From Bifidobacterium aquikefiri (GTDB lineage Bacteria > Actinomycetota > Actinomycetes > Actinomycetales > Bifidobacteriaceae), in assembly GCF_002259795.1 (NCBI RefSeq), contig NZ_MWXA01000005.1, forward strand, positions 620,001 to 684,000: 64,000 bases of DNA, in the 5' to 3' direction. Below, piece after piece: positions 27,253 through 36,119 of this stretch. Below the pieces are notes generated by a model. The model saw only the letters and a program-made list of their open reading frames with translations, made no database searches and was not told the origin of the DNA. Positions within the stretch are counted from its first letter, which is position 1, and every line of letters starts with the position of its first letter. The translations under genes and the position numbers were made by a program.

Positions 27253-27431
27253 CTTGTATATATAGGTATATCTGCAAAGGCGAGCGCACCTGCCATCGGC
27301 GGTCCATACTCTCCATATTCGCATACGATGCCTCTTGCTTGGTGATAATCATCGTGTAACGAATGCTCGAAGAATTGTATTTCCAAGCTAAATCCTTCAT
27401 ACAAGAACAGTTTCTCCACTAGACTGGCCGT

Positions 27432-28151
27432 ATGAGCGATGCAAACAATCAGTCAAACAATCAGTGGGACAACAACGCCCCAAATGCGCAGCAACCTTCC
27501 CAACCACAATACGGCCAGCCAAATTCCGGTTATAACCAGGCTTCGGGCATACCACCGCAGGGTGAATATAATCAGCAATGGGGCCAGCAAAATCCTCAAG
27601 ACCCGATGAATTATGGATATCAGCAAGATCCGGGCAACCCATATGGCAGTCCATATCAGGGAGGTCCCCAAGACCCTCCTCGACAGCCAAATCAGCCATA
27701 CCAGACTTACCAGCCATATGCTGGGCCATACGGGTATCCTTTGCACAATCCAAGCCAGCCTTGGAATATCATGTCTATCGTTGGCTTTGCCATTTCTTTC
27801 TTCATACCACCGGTTGGACTGATCCTTTCGATCGTCGCACTTGTTCAGCTCCATCGCTCGCGCGAGCGCGGTCAGGGACTTGCAGTCGGCGGAGTCGTCG
27901 TCGGGGCAATTTTTACTATTTTTACAGCCATACTCGTCGGCCTCATGATCTGGGGCATCTCCATGATCGGCAGCGAAGAGTATTCCTACGAATACCCGAG
28001 CTGTTCCGGCTACTCCTGCTCGAGCGACAATTCCGGTGATGATTCAATAGATAGCAGCTATCTTGACAATGCTCTCAATGCAGAGATACCTGCGATACCT
28101 GCGATACCTGCAGATGCAATTGACGCTGCACCGTTTGGATTTCAGCGTTAA
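27432..28151 (+). CDS. DUF4190-type membrane protein with Gln/Pro/Tyr-rich N-terminus
   Basis: A 239-residue protein. Residues 1-110 are rich in Gln, Asn, Pro, Gly and Tyr (QPQYGQPNSGYNQ style), as in many actinobacterial membrane proteins. Two membrane helices follow (about 113-138 and 152-175), joined by QLHRSRERGQGLAVGGVVVG, the DUF4190 signature. The outer tail is Ser/Asp-rich with a pair of cysteines (SCSGYSCSSD) and a short EIPAIPAIPA repeat encoded by three 9-base units. Function unknown; proteins of this build sit in the cell envelope. A weak AG-rich site precedes the ATG. Confidence 0.72.
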   Translation: MSDANNQSNNQWDNNAPNAQQPSQPQYGQPNSGYNQASGIPPQGEYNQQWGQQNPQDPMNYGYQQDPGNPYGSPYQGGPQDPPRQPNQPYQTYQPYAGPYGYPLHNPSQPWNIMSIVGFAISFFIPPVGLILSIVALVQLHRSRERGQGLAVGGVVVGAIFTIFTAILVGLMIWGISMIGSEEYSYEYPSCSGYSCSSDNSGDDSIDSSYLDNALNAEIPAIPAIPADAIDAAPFGFQR

Positions 28152-28241
28152 CGAAGGATTATAGATACACGACTTCATTGGTATCAAAAAAGTGGGAGTG
28201 GAATCGCCACAGAGTTTTGCAACTTTACGCCCAAAATATTA

Positions 28242-28296
28242 AACCCATGATGATGCATGCGTCAACGATTGTTGAATGCAGACATCATCATGGGTT
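28242..28296. terminator. 14-bp stem hairpin between convergent genes
   Basis: AACCCATGATGATG (28242-28255) pairs with CATCATCATGGGTT (28283-28296). A second, smaller hairpin, TGCCCGG/CCGGGCA at 28310-28335, lies nearer the minus-strand gene. Together they can end transcription from both sides. Confidence 0.6.
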
Positions 28297-28365
28297 GTGC
28301 TGTTGTCATTGCCCGGTTCTCACTCAGCCCGGGCATGAAGTTCATATTTCATACCCTGGTTGTGG

Positions 28366-29454
28366 TTACTTGAGCAATGCCATTCTTTCAGCATCATCTG
28401 CAAATACTTCCTTTTCGTTGGCCTTGGTGACTACCACAGGATCGAGTTCGTAGAGTGGCACGTCAATCACACCGTTGTCGGCCTTGTCATCTGCAGCGGG
28501 AAGTTCTTCGCCTGTTTGCAGAACCTTAATCAGTTCGACGCTCTTGGCCACCAAGGCATCGGTTGGCTTGGCAATGGTTGACCACTGCTTGCCTTCCCAG
28601 ATCCAGGTCACTGACTCATTCTCGGCATCAAGACCGCTCACGACGGGAATATCCTGGCCCGCCTGCTCGCATGCAGTGATGATCGCTCGCGCAATGCCGT
28701 CATTCGGGGAGAGCACGCCATCAATCTTCTTGTCGGAATAGTTGCCCGAAAGCAAAGAATCCATGCGCTGCTGAGCCTTGCTGTTATCCCAGTCAGGCGT
28801 TGCTGCCTGTGTGAAATCAGTCTGCCCGGAAACAACCGTCAGAGTTCCATCATCAATCTTTGGCTGCAATACAGTCATTGCACCCTTGAAGAAATTCGGA
28901 GCATTCGGATCTGCAGGACCGCCGCCAAACAGCTCAATATTGTATGGTCCTGAACCCTTCTTCTCTGCCAGACCATCAAGCAGGGCCTGACCTTGCAACT
29001 CTCCGGTCTTGATGGAACCGAATTGGACAACGGCATCGATGCCGTCCGTATTTTCAATCAGGCGGTCGTAGCCGATCACTGCAACGCCGGCCTCCTTCGC
29101 CTTGCCAAGCACCGAGCCAAGCTGGGTGCCATCAATCGGTCCAACGACGATGACCTTGGCGCCTTGCTCGATCATCGCTTCGATTTGCTGCTGCTGTTGA
29201 GGAACCTTGTTGTCTGCCGCCTGGATCAAAGGTTTGAAGCCGGCTTCACTGAGCTGATCCTCAAACATGGTCTCGGCTTCCTTCCAATTCTGCGTGCCAA
29301 GCCAAGGGAGCGAAACACCGATTGCCGCATCTGCCGCGAATCCTTTTTCTGAGCTGGCAGAGCTTTCTCCTCTGCCAGAGCTGCCTCCGCAAGCCGCGAG
29401 GGATGCCACTGCGACGAGAGCTGCCACCGATGTGAATACCTTATTGAATTTCAT
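28366..29454 (-). CDS. ChvE-type multiple-sugar-binding lipoprotein
   Basis: A 362-residue periplasmic-binding-protein-like lipoprotein. The signal peptide ends at a lipobox SLAAC near residue 21, then a Gly/Ser-rich linker. IGVSLPWLGTQNWKEAETMFEDQL, AMIEQGAKVIVVGPIDG, GYDRLIENTDG and VLSPNDGIARAIITA match the ChvE/XylF group of pentose- and galactose-type binding proteins. Unlike most such operons, the binding protein is encoded last, after ATPase and permease, with 83 bases before it. AGAAAGGAATTC precedes the ATG at 29454. Xylose, arabinose, galactose or glucose are all plausible ligands. Confidence 0.88.
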   Translation of the reverse strand: MKFNKVFTSVAALVAVASLAACGGSSGRGESSASSEKGFAADAAIGVSLPWLGTQNWKEAETMFEDQLSEAGFKPLIQAADNKVPQQQQQIEAMIEQGAKVIVVGPIDGTQLGSVLGKAKEAGVAVIGYDRLIENTDGIDAVVQFGSIKTGELQGQALLDGLAEKKGSGPYNIELFGGGPADPNAPNFFKGAMTVLQPKIDDGTLTVVSGQTDFTQAATPDWDNSKAQQRMDSLLSGNYSDKKIDGVLSPNDGIARAIITACEQAGQDIPVVSGLDAENESVTWIWEGKQWSTIAKPTDALVAKSVELIKVLQTGEELPAADDKADNGVIDVPLYELDPVVVTKANEKEVFADDAERMALLK

Positions 29455-29537
29455 CGTGAATTCCTTTCTCTGTTGTTTCTTTGTATGTGTGTTTATGACA
29501 CGAATGCTGACATGTGTGATCGTTAGGGACACTTGCA

Positions 29538-30755
29538 TTATTTTTTATGGAATGATTCCATGATCTTGCCAATGATTGATGGCCGCCCTTGTTGCTTGTT
29601 GAATGCATCGACCGCAACAGCAAGAAGAAGCACGAGGCCTTTAATGACCTGCGTTCTATCGGCTCCGACACCCATGAGCATCAGTCCCGAATTAAGCACA
29701 GCAATCAGGACACCTCCGACCATGGTCGCCATGATTGTGCCGACACCGCCTGAAACCGCAGCTCCGCCTATGAACACTGCGGAAATCGCGTCCAGCTCCC
29801 AGTTCGTTCCATCACCCGGACCCGCTGCCGTTGCACGACCGAGGAACAGGATTCCCGCGAGCGCCGCAAGGAATGACATGTTGGCCATGACGGTGAAGTA
29901 TGTGCGGGATACGTTGACTCCCGAGAGTGCTGCCGCTTGTCTGTTGCCACCGACGGCATAGACATGGCGACCGAATCGAGTGCGTTCTGTCACCATGTGG
30001 TAGATGACGATAAGTGCCACAAGAACTAGGCCGGGAATCGGGAATGAGGTTCCGGGACGTCCCGATCCGAAAAGCCAAGTCACGTAGGCGATAACAAGCC
30101 CGCCACCGATTGCGCGCACAAGCATCGGCCACATTTCCGGTCGGGTGCCATAAATCGCTTGTTTTTCTCTCTGATAGCCGTTCCACTGCGACCACACGAA
30201 AAATCCAAGTGCTAGGAGACCAAGCAGCAGGGTTGAGTTGTTCATGTTCGTCCATGCCGGTCCCCATTCAGGCAGGTAGCCAGCGCCGAAGAACTGCAAT
30301 TCCTTGGGTGCCGGAACAGAGATTGAACCAGACAGCCAGATCACGGCTCCTCTGAAGATCATCATGCCTGCCAAGGTCGAGATGAATCCAGGGATTCCCA
30401 TTTTGGAAAGCCAGAAGCCCTGCCATGAACCGATGAGAACGCCGAGAGCAAGTCCGAGAAATACGGCGACGAACCATGGAAGGTTGAAATTGCGGGCTGT
30501 GATGGCCACCACCATGGCGACGAAGCCTGCCACGGATCCGACCGAAAGATCGATCTGACCGATAACAATGACCATCAGCATGCCGATCGCAAGGATAAGC
30601 ACATATGCATTGCCGGAAATCAGGTTTTGCATGTTTGAGGAGGTCAGCATTCTGCCTCCTGAAATGATATGGAACCCTATAAGAAGAACCAGCAACGCCA
30701 CGACCATTGGTAATTGCCGCAAATCGTTGCCGAGCACTTGTTTGAGATATTTCAT
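29538..30755 (-). CDS. sugar ABC permease, XylH/GguB type
   Basis: A 405-residue permease of the branched-chain/ribose class (BPD_transp_2) with about ten to twelve hydrophobic segments. QIDLSVGSVAGFVAMVVAI near 66, ITARNFNLPWFVAVFLGLALGVLIGSWQG near 90 and the GGAAVSGGVGTIMATMVGG loop near 345 are characteristic. It works as a homodimer with the upstream ATPase and the ChvE-like binding protein. GAGAGGTG before the ATG at 30755 sets the start. About 200 bases separate it from the ATPase gene. Confidence 0.9.
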   Translation of the reverse strand: MKYLKQVLGNDLRQLPMVVALLVLLIGFHIISGGRMLTSSNMQNLISGNAYVLILAIGMLMVIVIGQIDLSVGSVAGFVAMVVAITARNFNLPWFVAVFLGLALGVLIGSWQGFWLSKMGIPGFISTLAGMMIFRGAVIWLSGSISVPAPKELQFFGAGYLPEWGPAWTNMNNSTLLLGLLALGFFVWSQWNGYQREKQAIYGTRPEMWPMLVRAIGGGLVIAYVTWLFGSGRPGTSFPIPGLVLVALIVIYHMVTERTRFGRHVYAVGGNRQAAALSGVNVSRTYFTVMANMSFLAALAGILFLGRATAAGPGDGTNWELDAISAVFIGGAAVSGGVGTIMATMVGGVLIAVLNSGLMLMGVGADRTQVIKGLVLLLAVAVDAFNKQQGRPSIIGKIMESFHKK

Positions 30756-30954
30756 GTTTTGCACCTCTCTGTGAAACAATCGAATGTGGATTGGCGATTG
30801 GGATACATCTGACCCGAAAAATCGCAGGAATGAATGTTGTCAAACTCTCGGGAAGCTCATGACGACTGTGCAACTGGTGTTCTAACTCCATGCAGCAGTG
30901 TGGTCATCAATCAACAGTGTTTCATGATGAACGCCGAGCTCGCTTGGGCAGGAA

Positions 30955-32505
30955 TCAGACTTCGTTGGTCGTTGTCATCAGACGCATGATCGATTCCTGA
31001 TCCGCTTGCTTCGTGTTGAGTTCGCCGGTGAGTCGACCCTCGCAAAGCGTATAGATTCTGTCAGTCATGCCCAGAATCTCAGGCAATTCGGATGAGATGA
31101 AGATAACAGCCTTGCCTTCGTCTGCGAGTTGTTGAACCAGTTTGTAAATTTCAAACTTTGCCCCAACATCGATTCCTCGAGTCGGTTCATCGAGAATGAG
31201 GACATCTGGATTGGGGAACATCCATTTCGAGAGCACGACTTTCTGCTGATTGCCACCTGAAAGGGTTGCAACGCCAACATCGACTGCAGGTGTCTTGATC
31301 TTGAGACTTTTACGGTATTTCTCTGCAACAGAATGCTCCTTGGAGAAATCGATAAGTCCATTCGAAAGAATCTTTCGCAAGTTTGCAGAGACTGTTGTCT
31401 TTTCTATGGAATCAAGAAGGTTCAGACCAAGCAGCTTTCGATCTTCAGGAACGTAAGCCAGTCCCTTCCTGATCGCCTCGCTCACCGAATGCAACACAAC
31501 CTTGCTGCCTTTGATCGAGATGGAACCGTGCTTGTAAATCCCATAGTTCCTGCCAAAGAGAGAACGAGCCATCTCTGTGCGGCCTGCACCCATGAGTCCG
31601 GCGAAACCAACGATTTCTCCCGCCTTGACCTTGAACGAGATGTTGTCGCTGAGTAGTCTTCCTGGAACGTTCGGATCCTCGACAGTCCAGTCTTTGACTT
31701 CGAAGATTACCTTGCCTATCTTCGGTTCGTGGATCGGATAACGATTGTCAAGCGGTCGGCCAACCATCGCCCTGATGATCGCATCTTCTTCAATCCGACC
31801 GTCGGCAACTGACATGTGATCAACGGTCTTGCCATCACGAATGACAGTGATTGAGTCAGCGATTTCAGCAATCTCGTTGAGCTTGTGCGAGATCATGATG
31901 CAGGTAATGCCTTTTTCTCGCAACGAGCGCATCAGATTAAGCAGATTCTCCGAATCCTCCTCATTCAAGGCAGATGTCGGTTCATCGAGTATCAGCAGGC
32001 TCACGTTCTTGGAAAGGGCTTTTGCAATTTCCACCAGCTGCTGCTGCCCAACTCCAAGATTCTTGATAGGCGTTGAGGGATCCAGTTCGAGACCGACGCG
32101 CGCCAGCAGGTCTCTCGTCAGGGTTTCGGTCTTGTTCCAGTCTATGAGACCGGAAGAAAGGAGCTCATTGCCAAGAAAAATGTTTTCCGCTATAGAAAGT
32201 TCGGGAATCAGAGCAAGCTCCTGGTGGATGATCACGATGCCGCATTTCTCGGATTCCTTGATGGTGTTGAATTTCGCCACTTTCCCTGCGAACACGATAT
32301 CGCCAGAATAGGTACCGTATGGATAGACTCCTGAAAGCACCTTCATGAGTGTTGATTTGCCTGCACCGTTTTCACCGCATATGGCGTGTACCTCCGCTTT
32401 CTTGACTTCCAAAGTCACCTTGTCGAGTGCGCGAACTCCTGTGAATTCCTTGGTAATGCCTTGCATTTCAAGGATATTGTCATGCTTGTCAACCGATGAG
32501 GTCAT
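30955..32505 (-). CDS. sugar ABC transporter ATP-binding protein (two ATPase domains), XylG/GguA type
   Basis: A 516-residue protein with tandem ATPase domains. The first has Walker A GENGAGKSTLMKVLSGVYP near 44, LGVGQQQLVEIAKALS and Walker B LLILDEPTSAL near 170. The second has a degenerate P-loop GLMGAGRTEMARSLFG near 300 (Arg replaces the usual Lys, normal for this class), LSGGNQQKVVLSKWM near 412 and DVLILDEPTRGIDVG near 432. It energises uptake through the XylH-like permease. AAAGGAGAAG precedes the ATG at 32505. It is first in the operon. Confidence 0.92.
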   Translation of the reverse strand: MTSSVDKHDNILEMQGITKEFTGVRALDKVTLEVKKAEVHAICGENGAGKSTLMKVLSGVYPYGTYSGDIVFAGKVAKFNTIKESEKCGIVIIHQELALIPELSIAENIFLGNELLSSGLIDWNKTETLTRDLLARVGLELDPSTPIKNLGVGQQQLVEIAKALSKNVSLLILDEPTSALNEEDSENLLNLMRSLREKGITCIMISHKLNEIAEIADSITVIRDGKTVDHMSVADGRIEEDAIIRAMVGRPLDNRYPIHEPKIGKVIFEVKDWTVEDPNVPGRLLSDNISFKVKAGEIVGFAGLMGAGRTEMARSLFGRNYGIYKHGSISIKGSKVVLHSVSEAIRKGLAYVPEDRKLLGLNLLDSIEKTTVSANLRKILSNGLIDFSKEHSVAEKYRKSLKIKTPAVDVGVATLSGGNQQKVVLSKWMFPNPDVLILDEPTRGIDVGAKFEIYKLVQQLADEGKAVIFISSELPEILGMTDRIYTLCEGRLTGELNTKQADQESIMRLMTTTNEV

Positions 32506-32562
32506 CTTCTTCTCCTTTCCAGCACATCGTTGAGCTGGATTACACGGATAGACGTTCGGTAT

Positions 32563-32576
32563 CGAATACACATTCG
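32563..32576. promoter_or_regulatory. candidate operator of the ChvE-type importer operon
   Basis: CGAAT-ACAC-ATTCG is a perfect five-base inverted repeat about 60 bases upstream of the ATPase start, in an AT-rich region that should hold the promoter. The regulator is unknown. Confidence 0.35.
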
Positions 32577-32713
32577 TATTGATTCAAGACCGAATATCTA
32601 TTGTGTAGTTTATACGAGTCGATGTATTTTAGACTGCTTGATTAATTACCCTAATATGTTAACCAAGTTAGTTCAAAATTTCGACACGCCGAAGGAAAAG
32701 AACATCGAACGGG

Positions 32714-33583
32714 TTAGATAGACTGAGAGATTGCTTCATCTACCTCGTCAACTATGCGTCTCATGCCTTCTCTCGCAACGGAAGGGTCGCTCCGCCAAAT
32801 TCCTTCGGCAACCTCCTCGTGCGCTGCGAGCGCCTCGGGTTCTGGCCGCTGTGGATAGAGACCTATTTCAACTCTGCCTCGTAGAATCGTTGCCACAATG
32901 TCCGAGAGAGCAGCGAAAAGATCGTTCCCGCTATATTTCAGCAGTAGAGAATGGAACTCGATATCCATTGCATGAAAATCATCCAAATCGCCCGATTCTC
33001 CAGCCTTTCTCATCTCGCGCGCCAGCACCGGCATCCTCGATTTAATCTCGACTGGAGCATGTTCCGCCGCCTTGGCGGCAGCGATTGGCTCAACCGCAAG
33101 ACGCAGCTCGGTCAAGGCACGCAATTCCTCACTCCTTTTGCTTGAATGGAGCATCCATTCAATCACGACCGGATTCAAAGCCGCCCACATCGAGGTGGGT
33201 TGAGGATTGATGCCCTTTCTGCGCCGTACCTTGATCGCACCCACATCCGAAAGAAGACGGGTGACCTCGCGGGCAACGGTGCGCGATACGTCGAATCTGT
33301 GTTGAATGTCTTCCAAAGTAAAGGACTGGCTGCTCTCCCATCGTCCTTCAATGATGTCAAGCGCCAATTCTCGGGCAACGGAAATATGCTTCAGAGATGA
33401 TGACAGCGCCACCGACGAGGCCGCCTCGGGCGTTGCCGCCAGAGCGCTCGAAAACCCAGCATTCTGTGTTGTATCACTCGGAGAAGAGGCCGAGGCAGTT
33501 CGCAGCTGGGCTGTCTCATTGATGCAAGATCGCGTCTTGCCCGTCATTGACCTTGACGCACCATTCTCGCCATCATTGATCAT
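32714..33583 (-). CDS. GntR/FadR family (FCD domain) regulator of the gluconate locus
   Basis: A 289-residue regulator. A Ser/Ala-rich lead of about 65 residues precedes the winged helix (ARELALDIIEGRW, FTLEDIQHRFDVSRTVAREVTRLLSDVGAIKVRRRKGI). A C-terminal FCD ligand domain follows, with acidic and His residues for metal/ligand binding (DDFHAMDIEFHSLLLKYSGN, AHEEVAEGIW). Start: GAGGG lies nine bases before the ATG at 33583; the frame stays open to 33862. It is divergent from gntK, with an inverted repeat upstream, so it probably represses gntK-gntP-gnd in the absence of gluconate. That target is inferred. Confidence 0.85.
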   Translation of the reverse strand: MINDGENGASRSMTGKTRSCINETAQLRTASASSPSDTTQNAGFSSALAATPEAASSVALSSSLKHISVARELALDIIEGRWESSQSFTLEDIQHRFDVSRTVAREVTRLLSDVGAIKVRRRKGINPQPTSMWAALNPVVIEWMLHSSKRSEELRALTELRLAVEPIAAAKAAEHAPVEIKSRMPVLAREMRKAGESGDLDDFHAMDIEFHSLLLKYSGNDLFAALSDIVATILRGRVEIGLYPQRPEPEALAAHEEVAEGIWRSDPSVAREGMRRIVDEVDEAISQSI

Positions 33584-33986
33584 CGTGTTCATCCCTCTAC
33601 TCTTGCGCATATCTGCGAGACTACCAACAAGGAAAGGCATAGTCGGCGAGACCCATGTTTGAACTGCTAAAGCTTCATGAATCGCTCCATGCACGGCTTC
33701 AGGAATTTCAACGAGACGGGTTCGGTATCCGGTTCGAGAGCCGACCTTTTGATTAAGTGGTCGATCTGCGCATCTGCCTCGTCCTGGATCCGCACGTGGC
33801 AGATGGCCCAGCCGCAATGATTCCCGGGACTTATCCGATGCTAAGGGAACTGAAGAATACATTAAATACTCTTTATTATTTGATACGTACTCTTAATTGG
33901 AGTATGCTGTGTTGAGTACAAAGAGGCAGACACATTACGGTGCTTCCTCAACGAGTACTGCAACGAAGCAGAAAGCGAGAATACTC
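33584..33986. other. divergent control region, regulator and gntK
   Basis: About 400 bases, of which the right part from 33863 is AT-rich and should contain the promoters. The regulator frame is open back to 33862, so a longer N-terminus cannot be excluded. No RNA gene is seen. Confidence 0.4.
33888..33904. promoter_or_regulatory. candidate GntR operator
   Basis: TACTC-TTAATTG-GAGTA is a perfect five-base inverted repeat in the AT-rich divergent region. A further TACTC (33867) and GAGTA (about 33935) copy lie nearby, suggesting several binding sites. Confidence 0.5.
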
Positions 33987-34592
33987 ATGAGTGACACACA
34001 AGAACAGCTGAGCAAGCCCATTCACATTGTTGTGATGGGTGTGGCAGGCAGCGGAAAGTCAACCGTTGCCGAGGCGCTTCGAGACAGACTTGGTCTGACA
34101 ATGGCAGAGGGAGACGATTTTCACCCTCAGGCCAACATCGACAAGATGTCCCAAGGCATACCACTCACCGACGCTGACCGTCGTCCATGGCTTGAAGTGA
34201 TCAACCGCTGGATGCTCGGTCGCAATGCACTCGGCGAATCAACCGTGGTATCAAGTTCTGCGCTCAAACGCTCATATCGAGATATTCTTCGCAAGGACGT
34301 TCCTGTGTTTTTCGTCCATCTTGTCGGTTCTCAGGAACTGATACAGCGGCGACTCAGTGAGCGCAAGGGACATTTCATGCCACCGGCACTCCTCCCCAGT
34401 CAATTCGCAGACCTGGAGCCCTTGCAGCCAGACGAACCAGGCATCGAGGTTTCAGTCGAGGGAACAAGCGAAGAAATGATCCAGCGTTCAATCGATGCCG
34501 TCAAAGCACATGCCGAACGCGAAGAATCACAGACTTCGGAAGCAATCGCCGACAAGGCTGACGAATCCTTGAAGTCCTCGAACGAACGGTAA
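33987..34592 (+). CDS. gntK: gluconokinase
   Basis: A 201-residue kinase of the GntK/IdnK type that phosphorylates gluconate to 6-phosphogluconate. Walker A MGVAGSGKSTVAEALRDRL near residue 16, EGDDFHPQANIDKMSQGIPLTDADRRPWL near 41 and SSALKRSYRDILR near 92 are diagnostic. The C-terminus has an acidic tail beyond the usual 175 residues. The chosen ATG at 33987 has only a weak GCGAG ahead. First gene of a plus-strand gluconate operon with gntP and gnd. Confidence 0.92.
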   Translation: MSDTQEQLSKPIHIVVMGVAGSGKSTVAEALRDRLGLTMAEGDDFHPQANIDKMSQGIPLTDADRRPWLEVINRWMLGRNALGESTVVSSSALKRSYRDILRKDVPVFFVHLVGSQELIQRRLSERKGHFMPPALLPSQFADLEPLQPDEPGIEVSVEGTSEEMIQRSIDAVKAHAEREESQTSEAIADKADESLKSSNER

Positions 34593-34733
34593 AAGACGAA
34601 ACATCAGGCCAACAAATCAGTCACCAGGGATCCAGACGATCACGCAGTTTTTCGAATTCCTATGTGACAGATTTGGTTCCAGATTCTGCAAATCATTGCA
34701 AGCAGTAAGGAAAATACACAAAGGAGTGTTGTT

Positions 34734-36062
34734 ATGAATCTGATCATTGCCGCGATTTTGGGAATCGCGACCATCGTCATTCTCATTACGGTGGTGAAAT
34801 TGCATCCGTTCCTCTCACTGATGGTCGGCTCATTCGTCATGGCCGTCTGCGCTGGGGTCTCGTATGACAAATCCTTCGACAGCTTCACCACCGGTTTGGG
34901 AACAACGGTTTCAAGCGTCGGCATACTGATTGCCCTAGGTGGCATCATAGGAACCCTGCTTACCGTTTCCGGAGGTGCTGACGCGATTGTCGACACGATT
35001 TTAGATAAGACGCCATCACATCTTCTCCCCTGGGCAATGGCACTCGTCGCATTTGCGGTGGGTATCCCACTGTTCTTCGAAGTCGGTGTCGTCATTCTGA
35101 TTCCTGTAGTTATCTTTGCAGCACGAAGAGCAAACAAACCCGTGATTCTGCTTGGCATACCAGCACTCGCCGGTCTCTCCACCCTGCATGCATTCATTCC
35201 ACCGCACCCAGGACCACTGGTCGCCATCAGCGCACTGAATGCAAATCTTGGTCTCACTCTCGGTCTTGGACTTCTTGTTGCCGTTCCAACGGTGATCATT
35301 TCTGGTCCTCTGCTGGCTCGGATCTTGGTTCGTTGGGTGCCGATCAAGGCTCCTGAGGACAACAAGATCAAGGAGACCCCAGAAGACAAGAGCAGCCGTC
35401 CAAGCTTTGGAACCTCGCTCTTCGTGATTTTGCTTCCTGTGATTCTCATGCTCTGCAGCAGCATCATCGATCTCACCGGAAAGACAAAGAACCCCGTTGG
35501 CCGCTTCTTTGTCTTCATCGGCCAACCTCTGGAAGCACTGCTTATCACTACATTCGTTGCAATGATTCTGCTCGGATTGATGCACGGTCACGGTCGTGAC
35601 AAGCTTAATTCGATAGTCAACACTTCCTTCGGTTCCATAGCGGGAATTCTGCTGATCGTTGGTGCCGGCGGCGGCTTCAAGCAGACCCTGGTCGATTCCG
35701 GCATTGGCAAGGTCATCGCGTCCGGCATCGCAAGTTCCGCAATCAACCCGCTTATCGCAGGCTGGCTCGTTGCAGTACTCATTCGTGTGGCAACCGGCTC
35801 GGCAACCGTGGCAACCGTTACCGCCTCTGGTCTGATGGTGCCGCTCGCCACTGGGCTGAGTCCGACTCATCTGTGCCTGCTGGTTCTTGCGATCGGCGCT
35901 GGATCCGTCTTCCTCTCGCACGTCAACGATGCTGGCTTCTGGATGGTCAAGGAATACTTTGGCATGACCGTGGGCCAGACATTCAAGACCTGGTCGCTCA
36001 TGGAAACCGTCCTGTCGATCGTTGGACTTGGCTTCACGCTTCTTGTATCCCTGCTGGTCTAG
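34734..36062 (+). CDS. gntP: gluconate:H+ symporter, GntP family
   Basis: A 442-residue integral membrane transporter with about twelve hydrophobic segments. GIPLFFEVGVVILIPVV near 118, HAFIPPHPGPLVAI near 155, RVATGSATVATVTASGLM near 348 and LSHVNDAGFWMVKEYF near 396 are GntP signatures. AAAGGAGTG just before the ATG. It lies between gntK and gnd, so gluconate is the likely substrate. Confidence 0.93.
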   Translation: MNLIIAAILGIATIVILITVVKLHPFLSLMVGSFVMAVCAGVSYDKSFDSFTTGLGTTVSSVGILIALGGIIGTLLTVSGGADAIVDTILDKTPSHLLPWAMALVAFAVGIPLFFEVGVVILIPVVIFAARRANKPVILLGIPALAGLSTLHAFIPPHPGPLVAISALNANLGLTLGLGLLVAVPTVIISGPLLARILVRWVPIKAPEDNKIKETPEDKSSRPSFGTSLFVILLPVILMLCSSIIDLTGKTKNPVGRFFVFIGQPLEALLITTFVAMILLGLMHGHGRDKLNSIVNTSFGSIAGILLIVGAGGGFKQTLVDSGIGKVIASGIASSAINPLIAGWLVAVLIRVATGSATVATVTASGLMVPLATGLSPTHLCLLVLAIGAGSVFLSHVNDAGFWMVKEYFGMTVGQTFKTWSLMETVLSIVGLGFTLLVSLLV

Positions 36063-36119
36063 CCCGGTAACTTCTGAATAAGGCTCAACACAGATGAACA
36101 TCAAATGAAAGGTGGAATC

